Positions 24,546 through 33,947 of a stretch of DNA of 64,000 nucleotides are shown one piece after another. Both the position numbers and the translations under genes were made by a program. The notes beneath the pieces are model-generated. The model saw nothing but the letters and a program-made list of their open reading frames with translations, did not search any database and was not told the origin of the DNA. This stretch comes from G020353115 sp964640125. Its GTDB lineage: Bacteria > Bacteroidota > Bacteroidia > Bacteroidales > VadinHA17. Numbering within the stretch: the first letter of the stretch is position 1; each line of letters begins with the position of its first letter. The stretch lies in NCBI GenBank assembly GCA_964640125.1, contig CAZXGG010000009.1:8734-72733 (forward strand). Reading direction: 5' to 3'.

Positions 24546-25961
24546 ATGTTTATAGCGATGGTTGTGGTTTTTATTCTGGGGTATACAGCTATTGCCCTGG
24601 AACATCCACTCAAAATTGACAAGGCTGCATCTGCCCTGCTTACCGGAGTAATTCTCTGGGTTCTATACATCGTTGGAGCAGGCAATATTCTTCCAGGAAG
24701 TGATTCTTTCCGGGAATTCCTGGAACAGAATGCAGATGTTGCCGGCATGAGCTCATTTCACCAGTACATCGAGTTTATCACTGAACATGAGGTAATTCAC
24801 CACCTGGGGGAAATATCAGAAATTCTGTTCTTCCTCCTGGGAGCCATGACGATTGTTGAAATTATTGATACCCACGAAGGATTCCGGATCATCACCGATA
24901 AAATCAGAACTACCAACCGGGTTAAACTCTTGTGGATCCTGAGCCTGATCACATTCTTTATGTCTGCTGCACTGGATAACCTGACTACAACCATTGTCAT
25001 GGTTGCCCTGTTGAGAAAGCTTATAGGAGATAAGAAAGACCGTTGGTTTTTTGCCAGTATGGTGGTTCTGGCAGCCAATGCCGGTGGAGCCTGGTCTCCG
25101 ATCGGTGATGTAACAACCATTATGTTATGGGTTGGGGGACAGGTCACAACCATAAGCATTATTCTGAGAGTGTTTTTACCCAGTTTAGCAACGTTGATAG
25201 TGCCGCTGATTATTGTCTCCTTTATTATGGGAGGTACGGTCCAACGACCCGTTTCAAAGGTTGTCGGCACAACAACAAAGGAAGAGACCACTAAATTCGA
25301 ACGGACATTCATATTCTTCCTTGGAGTCGGTTCATTGCTGTTTGTACCGGTTTTTAAAACACTGACACACCTTCCTCCCTATATGGGAATGTTACTGGGC
25401 CTGGGTAATATGTGGGTCATAACAGAGATCATGCATCAGAGCTCGACGCTTGAAAAACGGTCAAAACTTACGGTGGTGAATATTTTACGAAAGGTGGATG
25501 TTCCAACCATTTTCTTCTTCCTCGGTATCCTTTCTGCCGTTGCCAGTCTTCAATCCGCCGGACACCTGAAGATTTTGGCCGGTTTCCTGGATGATAAACT
25601 GCACAATGTCTTTCTCATTGACATAGCAATTGGAATTCTTTCCGCCATCGTTGACAATGTGCCCCTTGTTGCCGGTGCCATGGGCATGTATCCTGTCCAC
25701 ACCTTTGGCTTCATTAACCTGATGACTGATCCGGCAGCTCAGGAATATGCCCGCTTTTTTGTACAGGACGGTGTTTTCTGGGAGTTCCTGGCGTATTGTG
25801 CCGGGACTGGCGGCAGTATTCTGATCATCGGTTCTGCTGCAGGTGTCGCTGCAATGGGAATGGAAAAGATAGATTTTATCTGGTACCTGAAGCGGATCTC
25901 CCTGCTGGCACTTCTTGGCTATCTTGCAGGAGCCGGTGTTTATTATATCATGTTCGCATAA
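24546..25961 (+). CDS. nhaD: NhaD-type Na+/H+ antiporter
   Basis: 471 residues and about 12 hydrophobic segments. Family words are TAIALEHPLKIDKAASALLTG, GAMTIVEIIDTHEGFRII, SAALDNLTTTIVMVALLRKL, ANAGGAWSPIGDVTTIMLW and DNVPLVAGAMGMY. The two DN-containing re-entrant helices (ALDNLTT and VDNVPL) and GGAWSPIGDVTT are characteristic of the arsenite-permease-like (IT) superfamily fold to which NhaD belongs. It exports Na+ or Li+ in exchange for protons at the inner membrane and is common in marine and haloalkaliphilic Bacteroidota. Single gene with its own promoter region and a terminator-like hairpin downstream. Confidence 0.94.
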   Translation: MFIAMVVVFILGYTAIALEHPLKIDKAASALLTGVILWVLYIVGAGNILPGSDSFREFLEQNADVAGMSSFHQYIEFITEHEVIHHLGEISEILFFLLGAMTIVEIIDTHEGFRIITDKIRTTNRVKLLWILSLITFFMSAALDNLTTTIVMVALLRKLIGDKKDRWFFASMVVLAANAGGAWSPIGDVTTIMLWVGGQVTTISIILRVFLPSLATLIVPLIIVSFIMGGTVQRPVSKVVGTTTKEETTKFERTFIFFLGVGSLLFVPVFKTLTHLPPYMGMLLGLGNMWVITEIMHQSSTLEKRSKLTVVNILRKVDVPTIFFFLGILSAVASLQSAGHLKILAGFLDDKLHNVFLIDIAIGILSAIVDNVPLVAGAMGMYPVHTFGFINLMTDPAAQEYARFFVQDGVFWEFLAYCAGTGGSILIIGSAAGVAAMGMEKIDFIWYLKRISLLALLGYLAGAGVYYIMFA

Positions 25962-25994
25962 TAATGTTGCCGATCTGCTAAAAGAGAATATACT

Positions 25995-26020
25995 AAACGG
26001 ATATTGATCCCGTTTTTTTT
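25995..26020 (+). terminator. Intrinsic terminator after nhaD
   Basis: AAACGG (25995-26000) pairs with CCGTTT (26010-26015) around a 9-base loop and runs into a stretch of T residues up to 26020. It separates nhaD from exbB. Confidence 0.6.
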
Positions 26021-26048
26021 ATAACTTCGCATAACCAAATATTCAGAA

Positions 26049-26747
26049 ATGAGTAATTTATTTCTTTTCCCTCAGATTAATTTATCCGATACGGTCTCCG
26101 CCACCGTTGAAGAGGCACAGGAAATCACACTCTCTTACTGGGATCTTGCCTTTAAGGGAGGATGGGTTATGGTGCCCATTGTCCTTTTATCTATCATCGC
26201 GGTATATATTTTCGTGGAACGGTTTTTTGTCATCCGTAAAGTTTCGGGTGAAGATCTCCATTTTATGAACAGAATCAAGGATTATATTCATGATGGCAAG
26301 GTGGAATCTGCATTAACTCTATGCGAATCAACCAGCAATCCCGTGGCACGCATGATTGAAAAAGGGATCAAAAGAATAGGCAGACCCCTGAATGATGTCA
26401 GTGCAGCCATTGAGAATGTAGGTAAACTGGAAATTTACAAGCTTGAGAGGGGATTGCCTACACTGGCTACGGTTGCAGGTGCCGCCCCAATGATCGGATT
26501 CCTTGGAACAGTCATTGGAATGATCCGTGCTTTTTATGATATGTCAACTGCAGGCAGTAACATCGATGTTTCTACCCTTTCAAATGGTATCTATACGGCG
26601 CTTGTTACTACTGTCGCCGGTTTGATCGTAGGCATCATTGCCTATTTTGCATACAACATTCTTGTTGCACGCGTAGAAAAGGTGGTGAACCAGTTGGAAG
26701 CCAAGGCGACTGAATTCATGGACCTGCTGAATGAGCCGGTAAGCTGA
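26049..26747 (+). CDS. exbB: ExbB/TolQ/MotA-family proton channel protein
   Basis: 232 residues with three membrane helices (~38-60, ~135-158, ~175-200), the ExbB topology. Key words are FVERFFVIRK, the cytoplasmic GKVESALTLCESTSNPVARM, AGAAPMIGFLGTVIGMIRAF and NGIYTALVTTVAGLIVGIIAY. The last two are the highly conserved channel-lining helices. With ExbD it uses the proton gradient to drive TonB at the inner membrane. First of three genes followed by exbD (65-base gap) and a TonB-type protein. Confidence 0.95.
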   Translation: MSNLFLFPQINLSDTVSATVEEAQEITLSYWDLAFKGGWVMVPIVLLSIIAVYIFVERFFVIRKVSGEDLHFMNRIKDYIHDGKVESALTLCESTSNPVARMIEKGIKRIGRPLNDVSAAIENVGKLEIYKLERGLPTLATVAGAAPMIGFLGTVIGMIRAFYDMSTAGSNIDVSTLSNGIYTALVTTVAGLIVGIIAYFAYNILVARVEKVVNQLEAKATEFMDLLNEPVS

Positions 26748-26812
26748 GGAATGCCGGTTAATCAGACCTGCTACTCAGTCATGAATGTTACATTAACCTG
26801 ATAAACAGAACC

Positions 26813-27205
26813 ATGGCATTGAAAACCAGAAATAAGGTCAGCTTTACCTTCAGCCTTCCCGGTATGGCAGATATTATTTTCCTTCTGCTGATCTTTTTTA
26901 TGATCACCTCCACACTGATCCATCCAACTGCCCTGAAGCTTCTGCTGCCACAAAGCAGTTATCAAACCTCAGCGAAACCCCTTACAACGGTTTCCATTAC
27001 GCGTGATTTACAGTTTTATGTTGAAAACGTACCCGTAGATGTGAATGATTTGGAACGGGTTTTGCAGGAAAGAATTGGAGGGAATACAGATATTTATATA
27101 TCGCTGCATGCCGAACGGAGTGTTCCCATTGAGCATGTTGTTAAGGTAATGAATATTGCAAAAAAGAACCAATTCAAACTAATTCTGGCTACCAGCCCCA
27201 GATAA
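26813..27205 (+). CDS. exbD: ExbD-family biopolymer transport protein
   Basis: 130 residues: a short basic cytoplasmic end, one helix (GMADIIFLLLIFFMITSTLI) with the essential membrane Asp at position 20, and a periplasmic ferredoxin-like domain ending in VVKVMNIAKKNQFKLILATS. The Asp is the expected proton carrier. The stop lies 2 bases before the TonB-type gene, which shows co-translation. Confidence 0.95.
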   Translation: MALKTRNKVSFTFSLPGMADIIFLLLIFFMITSTLIHPTALKLLLPQSSYQTSAKPLTTVSITRDLQFYVENVPVDVNDLERVLQERIGGNTDIYISLHAERSVPIEHVVKVMNIAKKNQFKLILATSPR

Positions 27206-27207
27206 CA

Positions 27208-28119
27208 ATGAAAAAGTTTTTCATTGAACACCGGAAGGGACTTTTCGGAACAATTGTGTTCCACATTATTCTGGCAGTTGTCTTCATTATTTTTGGATTT
27301 GCCACACCACTGCCTTTGCCTGAGGAGGAAGGGATATTGATCAACTTTGGAGTGGATGATGACGGATCCGGCTTAATTGAACCGTCAGCAGCTGCCCAAC
27401 CACCGCTGGAAACTATTTCGGTCCCGGAAGCCAGTTCGGCAGAGGATGCCGCATCTGAATCTGCCGAAGAGGATATCCTTACCCAGGACCTGGAAGAGGC
27501 TCCCGAGGTTCAGGCTGCCCCTGAAAAAGATCCGGAAGCTGAAAGAATAGAACGGGAAGCACGTGAAGCCGAGCAGAAACGATTAGACGAACTCGAACGG
27601 CAACGTCAGGAGGAACTCGAAAGACAGCGACAGGAAGAGCTGGAAAGACAGAGACAGGAGGAGGAACAACGACGAATTAACGAAATCCAGGACAGGACAA
27701 GGAATGCGTTGGAGAGTGCACGAAATAATGAAGAGAATACCAGTAAAAGTGAGGGGGAAACAACAGGAACAGGAAACCAGGGCCGTGAAGATGGAGCCGT
27801 TGATGCAACAAGCCATACGGGTGGTCCCGGTGGACTGGGGGATGAAGGGATCTCGTTCAGCCTGGAGGGAAGAACCCCGCAATCACTTCCTCCACCCGAA
27901 TACAACTACCAGGTGGAAGGCATTGTCGTTGTGGAAGTTACCGTTGATCGAAACGGCAATGTAACCGCGGCTAATCCCGGAGTGAAAGGCTCATCTACCT
28001 TAAATGAACATTTGATGGCTGCCGCCAAAAAAGCGGCCCTGGCAGCAAAATTCTACCGCAAACCGGATGCCCCGGCTTTTCAAAAAGGAACAATCACCTA
28101 CCACTTTATGCTGCAATAG
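27208..28119 (+). CDS. tonB: TonB-family energy transducer with long charged linker
   Basis: 303 residues. One N-terminal helix (FGTIVFHIILAVVFIIFGFA) with the Ser/His-type start seen in TonB is followed by an acidic, Ala/Glu-rich spacer (~60-120). A highly charged stretch of imperfect 8-residue repeats of the form LERQRQEE (~125-160) follows, then a Gly-rich region, and a C-terminal TonB domain (~230-303; QVEGIVVVEVTVDRNGNV, KAALAAKFYRKPDAP). The repeats should form a long helix or coil spanning the periplasm, in place of the Pro-rich spacer of E. coli TonB. It works with the ExbB/ExbD pair encoded upstream. Confidence 0.9.
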   Translation: MKKFFIEHRKGLFGTIVFHIILAVVFIIFGFATPLPLPEEEGILINFGVDDDGSGLIEPSAAAQPPLETISVPEASSAEDAASESAEEDILTQDLEEAPEVQAAPEKDPEAERIEREAREAEQKRLDELERQRQEELERQRQEELERQRQEEEQRRINEIQDRTRNALESARNNEENTSKSEGETTGTGNQGREDGAVDATSHTGGPGGLGDEGISFSLEGRTPQSLPPPEYNYQVEGIVVVEVTVDRNGNVTAANPGVKGSSTLNEHLMAAAKKAALAAKFYRKPDAPAFQKGTITYHFMLQ

Positions 28120-28252
28120 AAAAAGCAGTAATGCAGGAAAGTTTAACAAAACTTTTCCTTCATTTGAATCACACTGACCGCAAAAGAATGGTGATTTCTT
28201 GTATTTTTTTCCTAATTTTCGTGAACTTTAGGCTACTTATTTATTTACACTA

Positions 28253-29587
28253 TTGACTTCAATAATTCGCATCAACAGATTCATTCAGGGAACCATGCTG
28301 TTCATGATCATATCAGGATGTGTTACCCGTACTCCATATAATGAAAAATACGTTTCAGATAACATTGAAAAGAGGTCCGGGGTTGGTCTTCCGGCTGAAT
28401 TTTCTGATTCTATCAGTTTCCCTCCAGGTGTTTTGTTTGAAGATAGCTTAACAGAGAAAGAATCCGTAGCCATAGCGCTATGGAATAATCCTCAGCTTCA
28501 GGTCGATCTGGCTGACCTGGGCTTTGCCCGTGCCGATCTGATCGAAGCAGGCATGCTCAACAACCCTGCTTTTTCTCTGCTTTTCCCCCTCGGACCAAAA
28601 CAGCTGGAATTTACACTTTCTTATGCTATCGACATTCTCTGGCAACGACCCTACAGAGTCGCATCTGCCAAACTGAATAGTGAAAAAGTCGCCGAAAACC
28701 TGGTTCAGAATGGTCTTGCACTGGTACGAGACGTATATATTTCATTTGCGAATCTGAACAAGACCCAGGAGCAACTCAAAATACTGGAAGATGAAGTGAG
28801 CCTGGATATTGAAATCGCTGAAATTGCTTCTGCAAGACGTCTGATAGGAGACATCAGTGAATTGGAAGAAACTGCATTTTATCTGGCAACTTCACGGACA
28901 AGAGAAAACGTATTGCAGGCCCGCCGGGATAAGGAAATACAAAAGATCCGGTTTTTAACACTCCTTGGATTAATATCTGAACGGACGGATATAGAGATTG
29001 CTCCAAGCCCTTTCCAGTTATCGGAAATGCCCGAACCTGAAGAGATTATTAAAACTGCACTTGCCTGCCGTCCCGATATCAGGGCAGCTGAACTTGAAAT
29101 CGAAATAGCCGGAAAACAGCTTGGATGGGAAAAATCAAAGATTTTTAACCTGACTGCCATGCTGGATGCCAACGCAGAGGGAAAAGAAGGCTTTGAAATG
29201 GGACCGGGTGGGCAAATAACAATTCCATTGTTTTATTTCAACCAGGGAGGCACAGAAAGAGCCCGGACTGAGATTGAACGGGCAGCAAATAATTACCTTG
29301 CCATACAACAGTCCATTCGAAAAGAAATTCTTGAAGCATACCAGGGTTATCTGGCAGCCCGCTCAACTTATGAAATGCTCCATAATGAAATCTTAACCAA
29401 AGCAAAAAGTGCTGTTGATAATGGGGAATTGGCATACCTTTCAGGAGAGATCTCATACCTGGAATTCCTGGAATATAAGAGGCAATTCATGAATGCCCGT
29501 TTAAGATTCATTGCAGCTGAAGCAGAAACAAGCATAAATATGGCGAACCTGTATTATAGTGTTGGCTGGAAAACGATACCTTTTTAG
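28253..29587 (+). CDS. TolC-family outer-membrane efflux lipoprotein
   Basis: 444 residues from TTG 28253, which gives a basic N-region and a lipobox ending in ISGC (Cys23); ATG 28295 would remove the basic residues and is less likely. Two OEP/TolC repeats can be seen: ESVAIALWNNPQLQVDLADL with the helical YAIDILWQRPYRVASAKLNS, and IIKTALACRPDIRAAELEIE with NNYLAIQQSIRKEILEAYQG. The protein makes the outer-membrane channel of the tripartite pump encoded by this gene and the next two. The gap to the adaptor gene is 21 bases. Confidence 0.9.
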   Translation: MTSIIRINRFIQGTMLFMIISGCVTRTPYNEKYVSDNIEKRSGVGLPAEFSDSISFPPGVLFEDSLTEKESVAIALWNNPQLQVDLADLGFARADLIEAGMLNNPAFSLLFPLGPKQLEFTLSYAIDILWQRPYRVASAKLNSEKVAENLVQNGLALVRDVYISFANLNKTQEQLKILEDEVSLDIEIAEIASARRLIGDISELEETAFYLATSRTRENVLQARRDKEIQKIRFLTLLGLISERTDIEIAPSPFQLSEMPEPEEIIKTALACRPDIRAAELEIEIAGKQLGWEKSKIFNLTAMLDANAEGKEGFEMGPGGQITIPLFYFNQGGTERARTEIERAANNYLAIQQSIRKEILEAYQGYLAARSTYEMLHNEILTKAKSAVDNGELAYLSGEISYLEFLEYKRQFMNARLRFIAAEAETSINMANLYYSVGWKTIPF

Positions 29588-29608
29588 AAGACATAACAAT
29601 ACAAGAAA

Positions 29609-30823
29609 ATGGATCTAAGATTTGAATTACAACCATGGATACTCCGGTACCTTTCCCTGGTACTCATTTTCAGTTTTAATGGTTGTAGCAACAGGAATCC
29701 TGAAGGGGAAACCGCACAAAAACCCGCAGTGGTAATAAACCAGGTGAAGGAGAATACCCTGACGGAGGTGCGCCTGACACCTGAAGCCGAAATTCGGCTT
29801 GGCATTGAAACAAGACCGGTGGAATTAAAAAATATGCCAAAAACACTTACGGTTGGTGGAGAAATCATGTCCCCTCCCGGCCAGGATGTTAAAGTCACTT
29901 CACCTGTTGCCGGTATTGTCATAGGAGCGCAAAGCGGTTATTTCCCTGTTGCGGGATCATTCGTCAAAAACGGGCAGGAAGTGATGCGTCTGATCCTGAT
30001 TCCACCGGAAATGGATATCATCAGTGCACAGGAGGAAGTAAGGGTAAAACAAATGGAATACGATGTAGTCCTGGCTGAAGCAGAGCGGGCTGAACATCTC
30101 CTCACCACCAAAGCGATCAGTGAAAAGGCGTTTGAAGCAACACGGGCTCGTCTGGCCAGATCAGAAGCATCACTCACTGCAGCCAGAGGGCGGTTAAACC
30201 TTTATCAGGGAAGGGATCTCGATTCTGTTGCAATGGCTCTTTCAACGTATCATGTTGAATCCCCTGTAAATGGTGTTATCCAGAATATGTTTGTTACACG
30301 GGGCCAAACCATTAGTGCATCCTATGTCATGTTCGAAGTTACACCCATGGATCGTTTCTGGATTCGTGTTCCTGTTTATTCCGGGGATGTTCTGAATGTC
30401 GACCGCAACCGGAAAGCTTCCATTTCAGCAATGGGAAAGGATGACGAAGCAGGGCTCATTCATGCCAATCCAATTCATGGGCCCATGCGCAGTGATGCAG
30501 GCAGTGCTTCATCTGATCTTTACTATGAAGTTGACAATAAGGGGGGTCTTTTCAGGGCTGGCCAGAAAGTGAGTGTAACCCTCACCTTGAAATCAGCAGA
30601 AGAAAGCCTGGTAGTACCCTATTCTTCAATAATATACGATATGTATGGCGGGAGTTGGGTCTATGTGAAATCGGATTTGCAGTTATATACCCGCACAAGA
30701 GTTGAACTCAGTCATGTTTCCGATACACTGGCGGTATTGACACGGGGAGTTCAACCAGGTGATGAGGTTGTATGTACCGGTGTTGCCGAGCTTTACGGAA
30801 CAGAATTTGGAGGAGGAAAATAA
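29609..30823 (+). CDS. RND efflux periplasmic adaptor lipoprotein (CusB/HlyD family)
   Basis: 404 residues; lipoprotein signal with Cys26 (SFNGC). After a short linker the typical adaptor order is visible: a beta segment with GVE/GIETRPVELKNMPKTLTV, a lipoyl/barrel-sandwich half (VKVTSPVAGIVIGAQSGYFP), a helical hairpin (~130-205; ISAQEEVRVKQMEYDVVLAE), the second lipoyl half (YHVESPVNGVIQNMFVTRGQ), a beta-barrel and a membrane-proximal domain (LVVPYSSIIYDMYGGSWVYV). It resembles CusB but shows no methionine-rich metal-binding start. The stop codon overlaps the next gene's ATG by one base (TAATG), so pump subunits are translated together. Confidence 0.92.
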   Translation: MDLRFELQPWILRYLSLVLIFSFNGCSNRNPEGETAQKPAVVINQVKENTLTEVRLTPEAEIRLGIETRPVELKNMPKTLTVGGEIMSPPGQDVKVTSPVAGIVIGAQSGYFPVAGSFVKNGQEVMRLILIPPEMDIISAQEEVRVKQMEYDVVLAEAERAEHLLTTKAISEKAFEATRARLARSEASLTAARGRLNLYQGRDLDSVAMALSTYHVESPVNGVIQNMFVTRGQTISASYVMFEVTPMDRFWIRVPVYSGDVLNVDRNRKASISAMGKDDEAGLIHANPIHGPMRSDAGSASSDLYYEVDNKGGLFRAGQKVSVTLTLKSAEESLVVPYSSIIYDMYGGSWVYVKSDLQLYTRTRVELSHVSDTLAVLTRGVQPGDEVVCTGVAELYGTEFGGGK

Positions 30824-33800
30824 TGAGGTGGCTCATATCAACTGCATTGCGTTTACGGGTAGCTATCGTAATCCTGATGGTTATCCTTCTGGTTGCCGGT
30901 ACCCGGATCGTGAGCCGCACGCATTTTGATGTTTTTCCTGAGTTTGCCCCTCCCCTGGTTGAGATACAAACAGAAGCACCCGGATTATCCACCGCAGAAG
31001 TGGAAATACTGGTTACCGTGCCGATTGAAAATGCCATGAACGGAGTTTCCTGGCTGAAGCTCATCCGTTCAAAATCTGTTCTCGGGTTATCGTCCGTTGT
31101 ACTCTATTTTGAAAATGGGACCGACCTCATGCAAGCCCGTCAAATGGTTCAGGAACGACTTACCGTTATCTCCGGCAAACTTCCGGGTGTTGCAAAACCA
31201 CCGGTCATGCTATCACCCCTTTCATCAACCAGCCGGGTTCTGAAAATCGGGATTACATCAGACTCTCTATCTCAAATGGAAATGACAACTCTTGCTAAAT
31301 GGACTATCCGTCCACGATTGATGGCAATTCCAGGTGTGGCAAATGTAGCAATCTGGGGGCAGAGAGACCGGCAGATACAGGTATTGATCAATCCCAACCA
31401 CCTGCAAACTCACGGTGTTACGACCAGCGAAGTTGTGACGGCAGTACAAAAGGCAGCTGAAATAGGCGGTGGAGGTTTCATGGATACTCCCAACCAGAGA
31501 CTGGCCATATCTTTTGTTTCCACGGTAAAATCTCCCGAAGACCTGTTTAATGTGCCTGTAGCCGTGCGCAATGGAGTTCCCATAAAACTGGGTGACCTGG
31601 CTGAGATTGTGGAGGGTTTTCCTCCTCCTATTGGCGATGCGATCGTAAATGACCAACCCGGACTTTTACTCATTGTTGAAAAACAACCCTGGGGGAATAC
31701 ACTTGAAGTAACCCGTCAGATAGAAGAAACACTGGATGCCTTAAAACCCGGCCTGAAGGATATTGAAATTGATTCAACAATCTTTCGTCCGGCCACATTC
31801 ATTGAGATGTCGCTCCGAAACCTGAACCGTGCCTTATTGATCGGTTGTATCCTTGTGATTGCTGTACTGGCATTCTCACTGAATGATTGGAGAACAGCCC
31901 TGATCAGTGTTCTTGCCATTCCTGCATCACTAATTACTGCAGCTCTGATATTAAACTACCAGGGTGGCACAATCAATACTATGGTTCTGGCAGGTCTTAT
32001 CATTGCCCTTGGCGAACTGGTGGATGATGCCATTATAGATGTAGAGAATATCATGCGGCGGCTGAGGCAAAACAGGGAAGCTGGTCATCCCGACTCAGCG
32101 TTCAAGGTCGTACTGAATGCATCTCTCGAAGTAAGAAGTGCTGTAGTCTATGGAAGCCTTATCGTAGCACTGGTACTGATGCCTGTATTTTTCCTTACCG
32201 GATTGGCAGGGTCCTTTTTTCGGCCACTTGCTTTTTCCTACATTCTTGCCATCATGTCTTCCCTCATGGTTGCATTAATTCTGACTCCAGCCCTTTCGCT
32301 GATTCTGCTCCCCAGGGCTTCCGAAAAAAAAGAGACAACAGTTATGATACGGCTAAAATCCTGGTATGAAAAACTGTTATCCCGTATCGTGCGGTATCCA
32401 AAGCGGCTGTTTATCATCATCAGCGTTGTACTGCTGGCATCACTGGTTTCTCTTCCATTTCTCGGGGAGGAATTTCTTCCCGATTTTAAAGAATACGATT
32501 TCCTTATGCACTGGGTAGAGAAACCCGGTACTTCCATCGAGGCTATGGATCGGATCACCATCCGGGTAAGCAAGGAATTGCGGTCCATACCCGGTGTGAG
32601 GAATTTCGGTGCACATATCGGCCGGGCAGAAATTGCAGATGAGGTGGTCGGTCCAAATTTTACTGAACTCTGGATTAGCCTCGACCCGGATGTTAAATAC
32701 AGTAAAACGGTAAATAAAATACAGGAAGTTGTGAATGGATACCCCGGTCTTTACCGTGATCTGTTAACCTATCTTCGTGAACGGATCAAAGAGGTGCTTA
32801 CCGGATCAAGTGCAACCCTGGTAATCCGGATATATGGAGATGATCTGGAAATAATACGAAATAAATCCGAAGAGGTAAGAGATGCCATCATGGATATTCC
32901 CGGCGTAGTCGATCTTAAAGTGCAACCTCAGGATATGGTGCCCCAGATTGAAGTCAGGATTAAACCCGAAAAAGCATTACAATATGGCCTGACAGCCGGA
33001 AACGTCAGGGAAGCAGTAAACATCTATCAGAAAGGGATCAAGGTTGGTGAATTTTTTGAAAACCAGAATATTTTTGATGTTACTGTCTGGGGAGTACCGG
33101 AGGTTCGGTCCAATATCAATGCCCTTCAAACACTTATGCTGGATATTCCCACAGGAGGACTTGTCCCACTGAACGAAGTGGCAGACGTCCTGATTTTACC
33201 GGTACCCAATCAGATCACCCGCGAATTCGCTTCAAGGTATACAGAGGTAACATGCAATGTAAAAGGCCGTGACCTCAGCAAAGTAGCGGGTGATATAGAA
33301 TCCCGGTTGGAAAAAGTTCCATTTGACCGGGGTTATCATCCTGAACTTCTGGGAGAGTATGCGGCTCAGCAGGAGGCTAAAAACCGCATCCTGGCGCTCT
33401 CACTCCTGGTACTCATTGGGATATTTATAATACTCCTCTCAGATTTTGGATCCGCCCGTCTGGCAATCCTGGTATTTGTAGGTTTACCCTTTGCCCTGAC
33501 CGGTGGGGTAATTTCAGCTATCCTAAGTGGAGCGGTTCTCTCCCTGGGTTCATTGATCGGGTTTATAACTGTTTTAGGTATAGCAGCCAGGAACAGCATT
33601 ATGCTGATCAGCCATTACCGTCACCTGGAGCTTTATGAAGGGGAAGAATTTGGGCTTCCTCTCGTTATTCGGGGTGCCAGGGAACGTCTGATGCCAATCC
33701 TGCTGACAGCAATAACAACTGCACTCGCACTGCTTGCAATCGTTGTTGGAGGGAATCGTCCCGGACAGGAAATTGAATACCCAATGGCACTGGTTATTTT

Positions 33801-33894
33801 AGGCGGATTAATCACTTCCGCTTTGCTCAATCTGTTAGTCATGCCAATCATCTACTGGAAATTTGGCCGTGTTTCAGTCAAAGAGGAAAATTAA
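30823..33894 (+). CDS. CusA/CzcA-family RND efflux pump
   Basis: 1023 residues from ATG 30823; a 17-codon upstream extension would overlap the adaptor and was not used. The arrangement is standard RND: one N-terminal helix, a large periplasmic porter loop, six helices, a second loop, then six helices. Family features are THFDVFPEFAPPLVEIQTEA and the helix-4-type motif LGELVDDAIIDVENIMRRLR, in which the acidic cluster carries protons in heavy-metal RND pumps. The periplasmic Met trio used by CusA for copper is not obvious, so metal specificity (or even metal transport) is uncertain. It ends in a stem-loop that includes its stop codon. Third gene of the tripartite operon. Confidence 0.92.
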   Translation: MRWLISTALRLRVAIVILMVILLVAGTRIVSRTHFDVFPEFAPPLVEIQTEAPGLSTAEVEILVTVPIENAMNGVSWLKLIRSKSVLGLSSVVLYFENGTDLMQARQMVQERLTVISGKLPGVAKPPVMLSPLSSTSRVLKIGITSDSLSQMEMTTLAKWTIRPRLMAIPGVANVAIWGQRDRQIQVLINPNHLQTHGVTTSEVVTAVQKAAEIGGGGFMDTPNQRLAISFVSTVKSPEDLFNVPVAVRNGVPIKLGDLAEIVEGFPPPIGDAIVNDQPGLLLIVEKQPWGNTLEVTRQIEETLDALKPGLKDIEIDSTIFRPATFIEMSLRNLNRALLIGCILVIAVLAFSLNDWRTALISVLAIPASLITAALILNYQGGTINTMVLAGLIIALGELVDDAIIDVENIMRRLRQNREAGHPDSAFKVVLNASLEVRSAVVYGSLIVALVLMPVFFLTGLAGSFFRPLAFSYILAIMSSLMVALILTPALSLILLPRASEKKETTVMIRLKSWYEKLLSRIVRYPKRLFIIISVVLLASLVSLPFLGEEFLPDFKEYDFLMHWVEKPGTSIEAMDRITIRVSKELRSIPGVRNFGAHIGRAEIADEVVGPNFTELWISLDPDVKYSKTVNKIQEVVNGYPGLYRDLLTYLRERIKEVLTGSSATLVIRIYGDDLEIIRNKSEEVRDAIMDIPGVVDLKVQPQDMVPQIEVRIKPEKALQYGLTAGNVREAVNIYQKGIKVGEFFENQNIFDVTVWGVPEVRSNINALQTLMLDIPTGGLVPLNEVADVLILPVPNQITREFASRYTEVTCNVKGRDLSKVAGDIESRLEKVPFDRGYHPELLGEYAAQQEAKNRILALSLLVLIGIFIILLSDFGSARLAILVFVGLPFALTGGVISAILSGAVLSLGSLIGFITVLGIAARNSIMLISHYRHLELYEGEEFGLPLVIRGARERLMPILLTAITTALALLAIVVGGNRPGQEIEYPMALVILGGLITSALLNLLVMPIIYWKFGRVSVKEEN

Positions 33895-33924
33895 CCGGCA
33901 TGATTCATAAATAATGCGGGTTAA
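33891..33924. terminator. Bidirectional stem-loop between convergent genes
   Basis: TTAACCGGCAT pairs with ATGCGGGTTAA (one mismatch) across a 12-base loop. It contains the pump gene's TAA and lies between convergent genes. T-runs are short, so termination strength is uncertain. Confidence 0.5.
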
Positions 33925-33947
33925 TTCCTCCCCCATCCAATTCATCT

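Noticed and set aside
30772..30822. Upstream extension of the RND pump by 17 codons
   Set aside because: It would overlap the adaptor gene by 52 bases and adds a Cys/Arg-rich leader not expected before the first RND helix; the TAATG junction gives a normal start.
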